DNA from: an uncultured Lachnospiraceae bacterium
GTDB taxonomy: Bacteria; Bacillota; Clostridia; Lachnospirales; Lachnospiraceae
DNA length: 64,000 bases
Direction: 5' to 3'
Assembly (NCBI GenBank): GCA_947631685.1
Contig: CANRMI010000009.1
Location: 41,462-105,461, forward strand
How positions within the stretch are numbered: position 1 is the stretch's first letter; each line of letters begins with the position of its first letter. Below, piece by piece: positions 1 through 8,121 of the stretch. The notes under the pieces are model-generated. The model was not told the origin of the DNA and did no database searches. It saw only the letters and a program-made list of their open reading frames with translations. The position numbers and the translations under genes are program-made.

Positions 1-574
1 CCGTCAGGCTGGGCGCCTGCAGGGCCCTGTCTATCTGCTCCTTGTCAAATTCCGTTCCCAGCGCAAAGCCTTCCGGCGGCCTTCTGCCGGCGGCTTCGTC
101 GGGCCTTATCGTCTGGTCCCAGAGATAGAGGATCCTGGTGCTGCCGTCCCTTTCCCGAAAATGCCTGTTGCTGTAGTCGATTCCCGAATCCAGGATTGCC
201 ACCAGCACGCCCCGCCCACTCAAGTAAGGATCCCGGAAAGTCACCTGCGGAATGCAGGAAGCGTCCTTTCCGTCCTGAGCAAAAAAGAGTCTTTTGGGCT
301 TTTCCACGTACTCGATCTGCGGCAGGGACGCTATCCGCTCCACCAGCTCCTGGGGCGCCGTCAAGATCGCATAGCCGGCGATCAGCTCCTCCACTGTCAC
401 GCCCTGTTCCCGCAATCCCGACAAGTCGCCGTTATACTTCACGATCAGCTCCCACCTGCCTCCCTCCTCATACCCCACATTCAGGTTCAGGGATTTTTCC
501 CTCGTATCTTCCGGTACCTCCAGGGCCAGGTTGAGCAGATTTTCTATCTTTTGATTGTTTCCGCGGTATTCCAT
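1..574 (-). CDS. S8 family serine peptidase (subtilase, Csp-like), N-terminal part
   Basis: The frame is open from an ATG at 574 to the window edge, so only about the first 190 residues are present; it is absent from the ORF track because its stop lies outside. Residues 1-100 look like the small alpha/beta N-terminal domain seen in clostridial Csp-type subtilases. The catalytic Asp sits in 'AILDSGID' near residue 129, while His and Ser would lie beyond the edge. A GGGGG ribosome binding site precedes the ATG. No signal peptide is visible, as is usual for this Lachnospiraceae subtilase group. Whether it is an active protease or a Csp-like pseudoprotease cannot be told from this part. Confidence 0.85.
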   Translation of the reverse strand, partial: MEYRGNNQKIENLLNLALEVPEDTREKSLNLNVGYEEGGRWELIVKYNGDLSGLREQGVTVEELIAGYAILTAPQELVERIASLPQIEYVEKPKRLFFAQDGKDASCIPQVTFRDPYLSGRGVLVAILDSGIDYSNRHFRERDGSTRILYLWDQTIRPDEAAGRRPPEGFALGTEFDKEQIDRALQAPSLT

Positions 575-646
575 ATTTTCCCCCGGCTTTTTCTTTTATC
601 ATATTCCGGCGTCGGCCTTTTGGTTTGCACCCGGCCTTTTTTCCCA

Positions 647-675
647 TTTCCATAAAAACGATTTTATATTATACT
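647..675 (+). promoter_or_regulatory. Putative sigma-A promoter of the AraC gene
   Basis: TTTCCA (-35) and TATACT (-10) are separated by 17 bases, 45 bases before the start codon of the AraC-type regulator. The -35 box is weak (4 of 6). Confidence 0.45.
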
Positions 676-720
676 TAAAAGTAACTAAGGGATTGTGTTG
701 GGGATTTTAAGGGGGATTTT

Positions 721-1707
721 ATGCATTACGATATCTATACGCCGCAGGACGGCTCACAGATACCGGAAGATATTGCGGCGGACTTAGAACGCAGCCGCCA
801 CATTCAGTATACGCCCGTTCCGGTGGAAAACTTTGATTTTCCGGTGGGCGCTCATTTTTTAGATCTGGCCAATATGTCCATGCGCTTTATCCGCTGGCAC
901 TGGCATGAAGAGGTAGAATTTATCATTATTCACAGCGGGGACGCCCTGTTAAAGCTGCCGGATAAGGACATTCCCCTTTCTCCGGGGGACGGTATCTTCA
1001 TCAACCAGAACCGCCTGCATTCCATTCATTCCGCAGGCAGTACCAGCTGTACTTTATACACTTTGAAATTTGATCCTGCTTTTCTGTTTGGCTATGGGGA
1101 AACTGTTTTTTCTTCCAAGTACCTGACACCCATTCTTTCTTCCACGGATTTTCATTACCTGGTACTGCGCAGGGACGACCGCTCCCTGTTTGAGATGCTC
1201 TCCTTAGCCAGGAGAGTTTATGACAGCTGCCAGAAAAAAGCCAGAGGGTACGAGATCAAGGCCAAAGGGTATCTCTGCCTGTTGTGGGAGCGGCTGCTGC
1301 CTTTCTGCAATCCCGATTCCGCGCGGATCTCACCCCTCTCCTCTCATTCCATCATGGATTCCAACCGCATCAAAGAGGCGATCCGTTTTATCGAAAAGTC
1401 CTATATGGAGCCGCTGACTTTAGACGACATTGCCAATTCCATCCACGTCAGCAAGAGCGAATGCTGCCGCTGTTTTAAACGCGCCCTCGGCCTGACGCCT
1501 TTTGAATATCTGATGAAATACCGGATCTTTGAATCCACTAAGAAAATCATAAGTGGAGACGCGGACGCTTCCTCCATCTCCACTCTGGCTGCCTCCGTAG
1601 GCTTCAACAGCTCCAGCTATTACAATAAGCTGTTCCGAAAATATTTAAAATGCACGCCGACGGAATATATTCACTCTCTTTCCGCTCAAAACCTTCAGCC
1701 CTCATAG
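721..1707 (+). CDS. AraC family transcriptional regulator with N-terminal cupin sensor
   Basis: This is a one-component DNA-binding regulator. Residues about 35-130 form an AraC-type cupin with a His-rich beta-barrel ('WHWHEEVEF'), the usual ligand pocket for sugars or small metabolites. Residues about 215-320 carry the two helix-turn-helix motifs of the AraC C-terminal domain, ending in the typical 'SSSYYNKLFRKY' and 'TPTEYI'. An AAGGGGG ribosome binding site lies just before the ATG. Its end overlaps the convergent M18 peptidase by 13 bases. No sugar operon lies beside it, so its target is unknown; the adjacent divergent subtilase gene is one possibility. Confidence 0.9.
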   Translation: MHYDIYTPQDGSQIPEDIAADLERSRHIQYTPVPVENFDFPVGAHFLDLANMSMRFIRWHWHEEVEFIIIHSGDALLKLPDKDIPLSPGDGIFINQNRLHSIHSAGSTSCTLYTLKFDPAFLFGYGETVFSSKYLTPILSSTDFHYLVLRRDDRSLFEMLSLARRVYDSCQKKARGYEIKAKGYLCLLWERLLPFCNPDSARISPLSSHSIMDSNRIKEAIRFIEKSYMEPLTLDDIANSIHVSKSECCRCFKRALGLTPFEYLMKYRIFESTKKIISGDADASSISTLAASVGFNSSSYYNKLFRKYLKCTPTEYIHSLSAQNLQPS

Positions 1708-2969
1708 AATACCCGAAACAGCCGGACCGCATAGTCCGTATCCTTTGCCCCGGCCGTTTCCACTGCGGAATGCATGGCAAGCTGCGGCAGGCCGATGTCC
1801 ACGGAAGGCACGGAAACGTGCCTGACGGAAATATTTCCCAGAGTAGAACCTCCGGCCATATCCGAACGATTGGTGTAAGTCTGCAGCGGCACCTGTGCCC
1901 TGCCGCAAAGGAGCTTTAACTGAGCCGCGGTTACAGCATCCGTAGTATATTTCTGGCCTCCATGGTATTTTAACACAATGCCTCCGTTCAGGCAGGGACG
2001 GTTAGCAGGATCCGATTTTTCCGGATGCGCGGGGTGCACTCCATGGGCGTTGTCAGCAGAGATCAGCAGACTGCCGGCAATCCTTTGACGCAGCCATGCA
2101 TCTGTCTGTCCCAGTCCTTCCCGGATCCGGACCAGTACATCTTCCAGAAAAGTAGAATCCGCTCCCTGTCTCGTGCCGCTTCCTACTTCTTCATTGTCAA
2201 ATACCGCGCACAGATTGATATAGGACGCCGGATCACTTTCCGCCATAGCGGTCATAGCCGCAAAAGCACACTGCAGATCGTCCAGTCTGGGCGAGAGGAT
2301 ATATTCTCCGTTTCCGCCGATCCGTTTTCCCTTTTCCCGCACATACAGAAAAAGATCCCAGGCCAGGAGCGCCTCCTTTTCTATCCCTGCCGCCTCCGCC
2401 ACGCAGTCCTGGAAAGCATTTTTCCCTCCTTCTTCCCCATAGAGCGGAAGCAGGTCCGTCTGAATGTTATATTCCTGCTCTTTTCCTGCCATATGAATAG
2501 CCAGGTTGGGGATCACTAAAAGATCCCTGTCTATATTGACCAATTTGGTCATCACATTTCCTTCCCGCAGATAAGCCGCCCTTCCGGCTGCGGAGAGAGC
2601 CCTGTCCAGCCATGTCTGAACCAGCGGGCCGCCGTATTTTTCCACATTGAGGCGCACATATTTCTCCGATACCACTTCCGGTTTTTCTTTTATTTTAAAA
2701 GAGGGAGAATCACTGTGGGCCGCCGCGATATGAAATCCTCTGATCAAAGCATTTTCCAGTTCCGGCAGAGCAAAAGCGATAATGGAAGAGTCATTGCGTG
2801 TCACATAATAACGGCCTCCCGGGCATATCTCCCAGTCTTCCTCCTCCCGTAACCTCCGATACTCTCTTTTTTCAAGCATTTCCTCCAGATTTGCCGCCGC
2901 GTGAAAAGCACTGGGGCTTTTGTCAATAAACTCCAGCAGTTCTTCGCCGCGCCTTTCCCAGTTTTCCAT
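1695..2969 (-). CDS. M18 family aminopeptidase
   Basis: This is a zinc-dependent cytosolic aminopeptidase of the aspartyl aminopeptidase family; 424 residues is the family length. Metal and catalytic motifs are visible: 'AAAHSDSPSF' near residue 83, 'FDNEEVGSGT' near residue 258, and the C-terminal 'VSVPSVDIGLPQLAMHSAVE' with the last metal His. It removes N-terminal acidic or neutral residues from peptides. It starts 2 bases after the stop of the DMT transporter gene and is very likely cotranscribed and translationally coupled with it. It overlaps the AraC gene by 13 bases at the 3' end. Confidence 0.93.
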   Translation of the reverse strand: MENWERRGEELLEFIDKSPSAFHAAANLEEMLEKREYRRLREEEDWEICPGGRYYVTRNDSSIIAFALPELENALIRGFHIAAAHSDSPSFKIKEKPEVVSEKYVRLNVEKYGGPLVQTWLDRALSAAGRAAYLREGNVMTKLVNIDRDLLVIPNLAIHMAGKEQEYNIQTDLLPLYGEEGGKNAFQDCVAEAAGIEKEALLAWDLFLYVREKGKRIGGNGEYILSPRLDDLQCAFAAMTAMAESDPASYINLCAVFDNEEVGSGTRQGADSTFLEDVLVRIREGLGQTDAWLRQRIAGSLLISADNAHGVHPAHPEKSDPANRPCLNGGIVLKYHGGQKYTTDAVTAAQLKLLCGRAQVPLQTYTNRSDMAGGSTLGNISVRHVSVPSVDIGLPQLAMHSAVETAGAKDTDYAVRLFRVFYEG

Positions 2970-2971
2970 AT

Positions 2972-3877
2972 TCAGACCTTCCTTTCCCTGAACACACTTT
3001 TTTTCTGAAGAGGTATGTTTAGAAGCACAATGGCTAAGAAAATAAGCAGGATCCCGGCAGCGTTCCGCAGCCGCAGCTTCTCATGAAAAACCCCTATCCC
3101 CGTAACCGCAGCCACCATGGGCTCCGCGAACGCCAACACGGAAGCTTTTCCTGCCTCCACCTCCTTTAGTCCGGCGGTGTAGCAGATATAAGGCATAAAG
3201 GTGGATACCAGGCCCAGTCCCAGGGCTGTCGCCACGGTTCTGGCATCCGCCGTTACAACTGCCGTCATTTCTCTTATACCCACAAAAGGGAGCAGACATA
3301 CGGAAGCCACAGCAAAGGTATAGAAGATCAGGGTAAAAGTATGGTATTTTTTCAGGGCCGCCTTGCTGAAAATACTGTAAGTGGCGTAGCCTATACCGGA
3401 GCCTATCCCCGCCAGGAATCCAAAGGGGCTGATGCCTCCCTCTGCCAGACCGCTGACCAGTACAGAACCGGCAAAGGCCAATACCAGCGCCGCCAGCTTC
3501 TGCGCCGTGATCTTCTCCTTAAAAAATATCGCCGACATAAACATGACAAAACAGGGCGCCGTATACAGCAGGATGGAAGCGGCCGCCAGTGTTGTAATGC
3601 GGATAGTGGTAAAGTAGCATACGTTGAAAAAAACAATGCTGATCAATCCCGTCCCCAAAAACATCCAAAGATCCCGCAGATGGATCAAAAAGAGCCGGCG
3701 GTCCCTGCAAAGCAGGAAAATCCCCATACCAGCCAAAACTATGACACTTCGCACAAAGGTGATCTGCAGCGCCGTCAGTCCTGACGCCGCAAGAGGTCTG
3801 GAAAATAACCCGATCAGTCCCCAGCCCGCCGCGGCAGTCAGTATCATCATCACCGAAAAGACTTTTTTCTCTTTCAT
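2972..3877 (-). CDS. EamA/DMT family transporter
   Basis: This is an inner-membrane transporter of about 301 residues with ten hydrophobic segments arranged as two EamA repeats ('GWGLIGLFSRPLAASG' in the first; 'GIGYATYSIFSKAALK' opening the second). Such proteins export amino acids or other metabolites, and the substrate cannot be read from sequence. The ORF track begins at 3982, but a good promoter (TTGACA-17-TACAAT) lies inside that extension, so the ATG at 3877 is used; it also begins the family N-terminus. It leads a two-gene operon with the M18 peptidase, which could link peptide breakdown to amino-acid efflux, though that is inference. Confidence 0.9.
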   Translation of the reverse strand: MKEKKVFSVMMILTAAAGWGLIGLFSRPLAASGLTALQITFVRSVIVLAGMGIFLLCRDRRLFLIHLRDLWMFLGTGLISIVFFNVCYFTTIRITTLAAASILLYTAPCFVMFMSAIFFKEKITAQKLAALVLAFAGSVLVSGLAEGGISPFGFLAGIGSGIGYATYSIFSKAALKKYHTFTLIFYTFAVASVCLLPFVGIREMTAVVTADARTVATALGLGLVSTFMPYICYTAGLKEVEAGKASVLAFAEPMVAAVTGIGVFHEKLRLRNAAGILLIFLAIVLLNIPLQKKSVFRERKV

Positions 3878-3902
3878 CTCCGCCTCGCTTTCTTCGCTCA
3901 AT

Positions 3903-3931
3903 ATTGTAATGTCTCCTGCTCTTCCTGTCAA
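3903..3931 (-). promoter_or_regulatory. Sigma-A promoter of the DMT transporter-M18 peptidase operon
   Basis: A perfect TTGACA and TACAAT are separated by 17 bases. The -10 box lies about 26 bases before the chosen ATG at 3877 and rules out the longer start at 3982. Confidence 0.75.
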
Positions 3932-3972
3932 TCCTCCCCGCCCGCGCGTCTCCCGCCGGCTGATACCCTGCC

Positions 3973-4001
3973 TTGAAATCACACAGAAAATATGTTATAG
4001 T
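3973..4001 (+). promoter_or_regulatory. Sigma-A promoter of the BcrAB-like ABC operon
   Basis: TTGAAA and TATAGT are separated by 17 bases, 31 bases before the ATG of the ATPase gene. It is arranged back-to-back with the promoter of the divergent transporter gene. Confidence 0.7.
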
Positions 4002-4032
4002 ACCAGCAAACAACTGTGGATGGGAGACCGAT

Positions 4033-4923
4033 ATGGATTATATTGTAGAAACAAACGCTCTTACAAAAAAATACGGATCCAGAGCCGTGGTAAACGGTAT
4101 CTCCATTCATGTGAAAAAGGGCGATATTTACGGCCTGATCGGAAAAAACGGCGCTGGGAAGACCAGCCTGATGAAGCTGCTTTTGGGACTGACTCTGCCG
4201 GATTCCGGCAGCATCTCTTTCTTTGGCGGTTTAAATTTAAACGATGCCAGAGCGAAGACCGGCTCCCTGATCGAAGCGCCTGCCCTATATAAAAACGAAA
4301 CTGCCTATGAAAACTTAAAGCGCCTGTCTCTGCTTTCCGGCTCTTGCGAAGAGGAGATCAGCCGGCTTTTGGAGCTGACAGGCCTAAGCGATACCGGCCA
4401 AAAAAAGGTCAAAGCCTTTTCCCTGGGAATGCGTCAGCGGCTGGGGATCGCTCTTGCCCTGTCCGGCCATCCCCAGCTCCTGATACTGGATGAACCTGTC
4501 AACGGATTGGATCCTGCCGGTATCAAGGAAATCCGGGATCTGATCCTGGAATTGAACCGCCAGGGCGTTACTTTTATCATAGCCAGCCACTTACTGGACG
4601 AATTAGGCAAAGTGGCTACCCATTACGGGATCATCGCAAACGGGATCCTGGTTGAGGAGCTGACCGCGGCTTCCCTTGCGGAAAGGTGCCGTACCACAGT
4701 GAACATAACCGTTCAGGACGCCCCCAAAGCCGCCTCCCTTCTCACTTCCCTGCACAAGGACATGAAACTGGAATATGCGGACAATGTCCTCCGCATCCTT
4801 TCTTCCGTTCAGGACACTTCCGTCATAGTCGAAGAACTGGTCCAAAACGGAGTCAGGGTATACGAGCTGAAAAGGGAAGGAAAGGGATTGGAAGACTTCT
4901 TTATTGAAAGGCTGGAGGGATAA
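4033..4923 (+). CDS. ABC transporter ATP-binding protein (BcrA/lantibiotic-export type)
   Basis: This is the nucleotide-binding subunit of an ABC-2 exporter, 296 residues. Visible motifs are Walker A 'GKNGAGKTS' near residue 40, the signature 'FSLGMRQRLG' near residue 133, and Walker B 'LLILDEPVNGLD' followed by 'ASHLLDEL'. The C-terminal ~80 residues match the accessory tail of BcrA-type ATPases. The ATG at 4033 is chosen because the ORF-track start lies inside the promoter. The permease gene begins 1 base after the stop. Relatives give resistance to bacitracin or lantibiotics, but the substrate here is unknown and no two-component system is adjacent. Confidence 0.92.
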   Translation: MDYIVETNALTKKYGSRAVVNGISIHVKKGDIYGLIGKNGAGKTSLMKLLLGLTLPDSGSISFFGGLNLNDARAKTGSLIEAPALYKNETAYENLKRLSLLSGSCEEEISRLLELTGLSDTGQKKVKAFSLGMRQRLGIALALSGHPQLLILDEPVNGLDPAGIKEIRDLILELNRQGVTFIIASHLLDELGKVATHYGIIANGILVEELTAASLAERCRTTVNITVQDAPKAASLLTSLHKDMKLEYADNVLRILSSVQDTSVIVEELVQNGVRVYELKREGKGLEDFFIERLEG

Positions 4924-4924
4924 C

Positions 4925-5689
4925 ATGAAAAATCTGCTGAAATTGGAATATAGAAAACTGCGAAAGCAGAAGAGCTTTTATATCTGCATGAGCATCATGG
5001 CACTCCTGCTGTTTTTGTCCGCTCTGGCAACCAGACTGCTGCTGGATCTTGCCGCTTCCCTTTCGGAAGAGTTTGCCCAGATCACCGTTCTGCCCACGGA
5101 TTTTCTGCTCGACACTCCCGCGGACAGCTCCTTTATCCTGATCATCAGCATTTTTACGGTCCTCACCGTATGCGATGATTTCGAACAGCAGACCGTTAAG
5201 AATATTTACGCCAGGGGCTATTCCCGGCCCAGTGTATATATGGCTAAGCTGATCTCCCTTTTTACCAGCGCCAGCTTCATGTTTTTCGTCATGGAAATAC
5301 TGTCTCTTTGTTTCAGCATCCTGTTTTTCGGTACCCAGGAGTTGAATACCCCCAGACTGCTCCCTATTCTGGCAGTGCAGTATTTTACCATCATAGCGGA
5401 GGTATCCCTGTTCTCTGCGGTCAGCTTCCTGTTTCGCAGGATCGGTGTTTCCATAGCCATAGTCATTATCGGCCCCATGCTCATCGACGCAGGACTTGCC
5501 GCCATGGACTTTCTGATACGGTCGGATTCCTTTTCCCTGGAAAATATCTGGCTCTCCTCTTTTCTTTCCGATCTTTCCATTTTAACGGTGGATACGGAAA
5601 GGCTTCTTCTCTGCCTTGCGGCTTCGCTCCTCTATACTGCCGTATTTATCGGAGCCGGCTTCCTCTTCAGCAGGAAGGTGGAAGTGTAG
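4925..5689 (+). CDS. ABC-2 type permease, partner of the BcrA-like ATPase
   Basis: This 254-residue membrane protein begins with an amphipathic basic stretch ('LKLEYRKLRKQKSFY'), typical of ABC-2 permeases, followed by six hydrophobic segments and an exterior loop between segments 1 and 2. The motif 'FEQQTVKNIYARGYSR' is the cytoplasmic coupling region shared by bacitracin-type permeases. The ATG at 4925, rather than 4904, follows GGAGGG at good spacing inside the end of the ATPase gene. It ends facing larC, in a convergent arrangement with a structured 50-base gap. Confidence 0.9.
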   Translation: MKNLLKLEYRKLRKQKSFYICMSIMALLLFLSALATRLLLDLAASLSEEFAQITVLPTDFLLDTPADSSFILIISIFTVLTVCDDFEQQTVKNIYARGYSRPSVYMAKLISLFTSASFMFFVMEILSLCFSILFFGTQELNTPRLLPILAVQYFTIIAEVSLFSAVSFLFRRIGVSIAIVIIGPMLIDAGLAAMDFLIRSDSFSLENIWLSSFLSDLSILTVDTERLLLCLAASLLYTAVFIGAGFLFSRKVEV

Positions 5690-5693
5690 AACT

Positions 5694-5745
5694 GTTGGCG
5701 AAAGTAAGCCCGCTTCCCGTAAGACACGGGCACCTTTCCGCTAAC
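5694..5745. terminator. Imperfect hairpin between convergent genes, possible bidirectional terminator
   Basis: GTTGGCGAAAG pairs imperfectly with CTTTCCGCTAAC, with an inner GCCCG/CGGGC stem, between the stops of the ABC permease and larC. There is no clear T-run, so the terminator role is a guess. Confidence 0.3.
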
Positions 5746-7294
5746 GCAGATTCTCCTTTACTTCCCTGAGGGACATTCCGGTCTCTTCCGCGATCTTTTT
5801 TATATCTTCATACTCCGGTTTCTCTCTGGTGATTCCGAACCCTTCCGATACCTTTACGCGGACTGACATCCCGGATGCTGAAGTTCCGAACTCTGATGTC
5901 CTAGGCACTGACGCTCCGGATATCGGAGTTCCGGGCCCTGATGTCCACGCTTCTGCCCTTACCGCCAGCACCTCCGTCCGTTCGGTACGGTTCAGTACAC
6001 TCCGTTCACAGAGATGTTCTCTGATCCCTATGGTAGAGGTATGTTTAAAAAGCAGCCTTATAAATTTCTCTTTTTCTTCTGGTTTACATAACACTGTCAG
6101 TAGGATGCCCATTCGGGACTTTTTCATCCCCACCGCTGTGGTGAATACTTCCAGCGCTCCTTCCCGCCAAAGCACTTCCTGGGCATATCCCAGCTCTTCC
6201 GGCGTCATATCGTCCAGATTGCAGTTTAACTCTACTACCTGCTGCCTGCTGCCAGGCTCCTCTCTCTCACTAATGCCCCATACCGCCCGCAGGCAGTTGG
6301 CTGCGGCAAAGTCCTTCTTTCCCATGCCGTAACCGGTTTTTTCAATCCGCATCAGAGGCATCTGTCCGCCTGCGCTTTCTCCGGAGGGATCTCCGTATCT
6401 GGAAACAAAATAGCGCAGCAGCGCCGCACCCGTAGGGGTACAGAGTTCTCCTTCCGTATTTCCGCCGTAGCAGGGCATCCCCTCCAGCAAAACGGCCGTA
6501 GCAGGCGCCGGTACCGGCAATATTCCGTGCGCGCAGCGAACCTGTCCGAAGCCAGTATTGACGGGAGATACTGCCACCCGTTCTACGCCCAGCTCATGCA
6601 TTAGCATCACGCAGCCCGTAATATCCGCCACCGCGTCAGCCGTGCCTACTTCATGGAAATGGATCTCCTCCACTGTTCTGCCGTGTACCTTTGCTTCCGC
6701 TTCCGCAATGCTGCGGTAAATATTTCTGATGTCCTCTTTTTCCTCTTCCGACAGCTTCAGTTTCTCTATGATGCCGTAAATATCTCCCAGTCCCGCATGC
6801 GTATGTGTATGCTCATGGTTATGGTCGTGGTCGTGCTCATAGTTATGCTCATAGTCATGGCTGTGCTCGTAGTCATGGTTATGTTCGTGCTCATGGTCGT
6901 GTTCATGGTCGTGCTCGTAGTTGTGTTCGTGCTCATGGTCATGCTCGTAGTTGTGGTCGTGCTCATGGTCATGCTCGTAGTTGTGGTCATGCTCATGAGC
7001 ATGAGCATATTCCCAGGTCTGCCCGCAATCTAAGTTATGCGCCTGTCTGGAACCGTTCAGGGCAGCATCGCTGCTCTCTTCCTCCTGCCCATGGACAAGT
7101 ACCCTGGCATGGGTACCAGTAATGCCGCATTTCACCGACGGCTCCCACAAAACCGTTACCCCCGGTATTCCCACGGCGTTTAACCGGGCAAAGAACGCCT
7201 CTTTGTCATCGATTAGCTCCGACAACGCCCCCAGCAGCATATCTCCTGCCGCTCCCATATTGCATTCCAAATACAGTGTGCGCAGAGCACCCAT
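5741..7294 (-). CDS. larC: LarC, nickel insertion protein for the nickel-pincer cofactor
   Basis: LarC inserts nickel into the pyridinium-dithiocarboxylate precursor of the pincer cofactor used by lactate racemase and related LarA-family enzymes. The N-terminus 'LYLECNMGAAGDMLLGAL', the 'HFHEVGTADAVADITG' segment and the C-terminal 'LNCNLDDMTPEELGYA' domain identify it. LarC1 and LarC2 regions are in one frame, unlike the frameshifted Lactobacillus plantarum gene. Residues 97-166 are an extreme His/Asp/Glu/Tyr tract (about 29 His in 70), probably a nickel-binding store. A 15-residue Ser/Gly/Thr-rich unit is repeated twice near residues 452-481. The start codon immediately follows the larB stop (TAAATG). 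Confidence 0.95.
   Translation of the reverse strand: MGALRTLYLECNMGAAGDMLLGALSELIDDKEAFFARLNAVGIPGVTVLWEPSVKCGITGTHARVLVHGQEEESSDAALNGSRQAHNLDCGQTWEYAHAHEHDHNYEHDHEHDHNYEHDHEHEHNYEHDHEHDHEHEHNHDYEHSHDYEHNYEHDHDHNHEHTHTHAGLGDIYGIIEKLKLSEEEKEDIRNIYRSIAEAEAKVHGRTVEEIHFHEVGTADAVADITGCVMLMHELGVERVAVSPVNTGFGQVRCAHGILPVPAPATAVLLEGMPCYGGNTEGELCTPTGAALLRYFVSRYGDPSGESAGGQMPLMRIEKTGYGMGKKDFAAANCLRAVWGISEREEPGSRQQVVELNCNLDDMTPEELGYAQEVLWREGALEVFTTAVGMKKSRMGILLTVLCKPEEKEKFIRLLFKHTSTIGIREHLCERSVLNRTERTEVLAVRAEAWTSGPGTPISGASVPRTSEFGTSASGMSVRVKVSEGFGITREKPEYEDIKKIAEETGMSLREVKENLR
5881..5946. repeat. Imperfect 45-base tandem repeat inside larC
   Basis: The 21-base blocks beginning 'AAGTTCCGAACTCTGATG' and 'GAGTTCCGGGCCCTGATG' differ at four positions and are 45 bases apart. 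They correspond to a duplicated 15-residue unit in the LarC protein (TSGPGT... and TSEFGT...). Confidence 0.6.
6797..7006. repeat. Low-complexity His-codon repeat tract inside larC
   Basis: Short direct repeats of the type GTGCTCATGGTC recur across about 210 bases and encode the His/Asp/Glu/Tyr-rich LarC segment. Copies vary between H-D, H-E and N-Y pairs, suggesting slippage expansion of a coding repeat. Confidence 0.85.
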
Positions 7295-8050
7295 TTATTT
7301 TCCCTCCATATGGTTGATCATGCTGGCCAGATAACCGGCTCCGAATCCGTTGTCTATATTTACGACACTGACGCCGCTGGCGCAGGAATTCAGCATGGAC
7401 AGAAGAGCCGAAAGCCCGCCGAAATTGGCGCCGTATCCCACGCTGGTAGGCACCGCTATCACGGGGCAGTCCACCAGCCCGCCCAGTACGCTGGCCAGCG
7501 CTCCCTCCATACCGGCCACCGCCACGATCACTCTTGCGCTCATGATCTCATCCAGATGATCCATAAGCCTGTGCAGTCCGGCCACTCCCACGTCGTAGAG
7601 TCTCACTACCTCGTTTCCGTACACTTCCGCGGTCCTGGCCGCTTCCTCCGCTACGGGCAGATCGCTGGTGCCGCCGGTTGCCACTACGATCTTTCCGATA
7701 CCGTCCTTAGGGGGCAATTCTCCCACCATACCGATCTTGGAAAGTTTGTCATAGGAAAGGGACAGCTTCTCTCCGATAAAAGCGGCGGCCTCCGGGGACA
7801 GGCGGGTAATGAGAACCGTCTTTTCCTCCTCTTCCCGCATGGCTTTCGCAATTTCCAGGATCTGTTCCGCAGTCTTTCCCGCTCCGTAAATGACCTCCGC
7901 CATACCCTGACGGATTCCCCGGTGCGTATCTACCTTCGCAAACCCCAGATCCCGGTAGGGCTGAACGCGGAGCCGCAGAAGAGCCTCCTTCGGCTCCACT
8001 TCGCCTGCCGCTACCTGTTCCAGTAATCTCTCCAGTTCCCTTTTATCCAT
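7295..8050 (-). CDS. larB: LarB, nickel-pincer cofactor biosynthesis carboxylase
   Basis: LarB carboxylates and hydrolyses nicotinic acid adenine dinucleotide in the first step of pincer cofactor synthesis. The 251-residue protein has the PurE-like fold with 'VVATGGTSDLPVAEEAA', 'YDVGVAGLHRL' and 'AGMEGALASVLGGLVDCPVIAVPTSVGYGA'. The ATG at 8050 is chosen over 8167: it follows GGAGG and matches the family N-terminus with its 'LLEQVAAGEVEPKEAL' helix. larC follows without a gap. larE, which adds sulfur, and a larA-type racemase are not in this window, so they must lie elsewhere if the pathway is complete. Confidence 0.95.
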   Translation of the reverse strand: MDKRELERLLEQVAAGEVEPKEALLRLRVQPYRDLGFAKVDTHRGIRQGMAEVIYGAGKTAEQILEIAKAMREEEEKTVLITRLSPEAAAFIGEKLSLSYDKLSKIGMVGELPPKDGIGKIVVATGGTSDLPVAEEAARTAEVYGNEVVRLYDVGVAGLHRLMDHLDEIMSARVIVAVAGMEGALASVLGGLVDCPVIAVPTSVGYGANFGGLSALLSMLNSCASGVSVVNIDNGFGAGYLASMINHMEGK

Positions 8051-8121
8051 TTCAAGCCTCCGTTTCACGCATCGGGCCAGAGCCCGGCTGCCGGCTTTGG
8101 AACCGCGCTCCCCACTATAAG

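Noticed and set aside
3877-3982. Longer N-terminus for the DMT transporter as in the ORF track
   Set aside because: A TTGACA-17-TACAAT promoter lies within the extension and the extra residues are not membrane-like.
6797-7006. Repeat tract that could be taken for a CRISPR array
   Set aside because: The units are 6-18 bases, imperfect and without spacers; they code for the His-rich part of LarC.
6653-7122. Plus-strand ORFs rich in Val/Met or His/Arg opposite the LarC His tract
   Set aside because: They are frame shadows of the low-complexity repeat; the LarC frame is supported on both sides by conserved family motifs.
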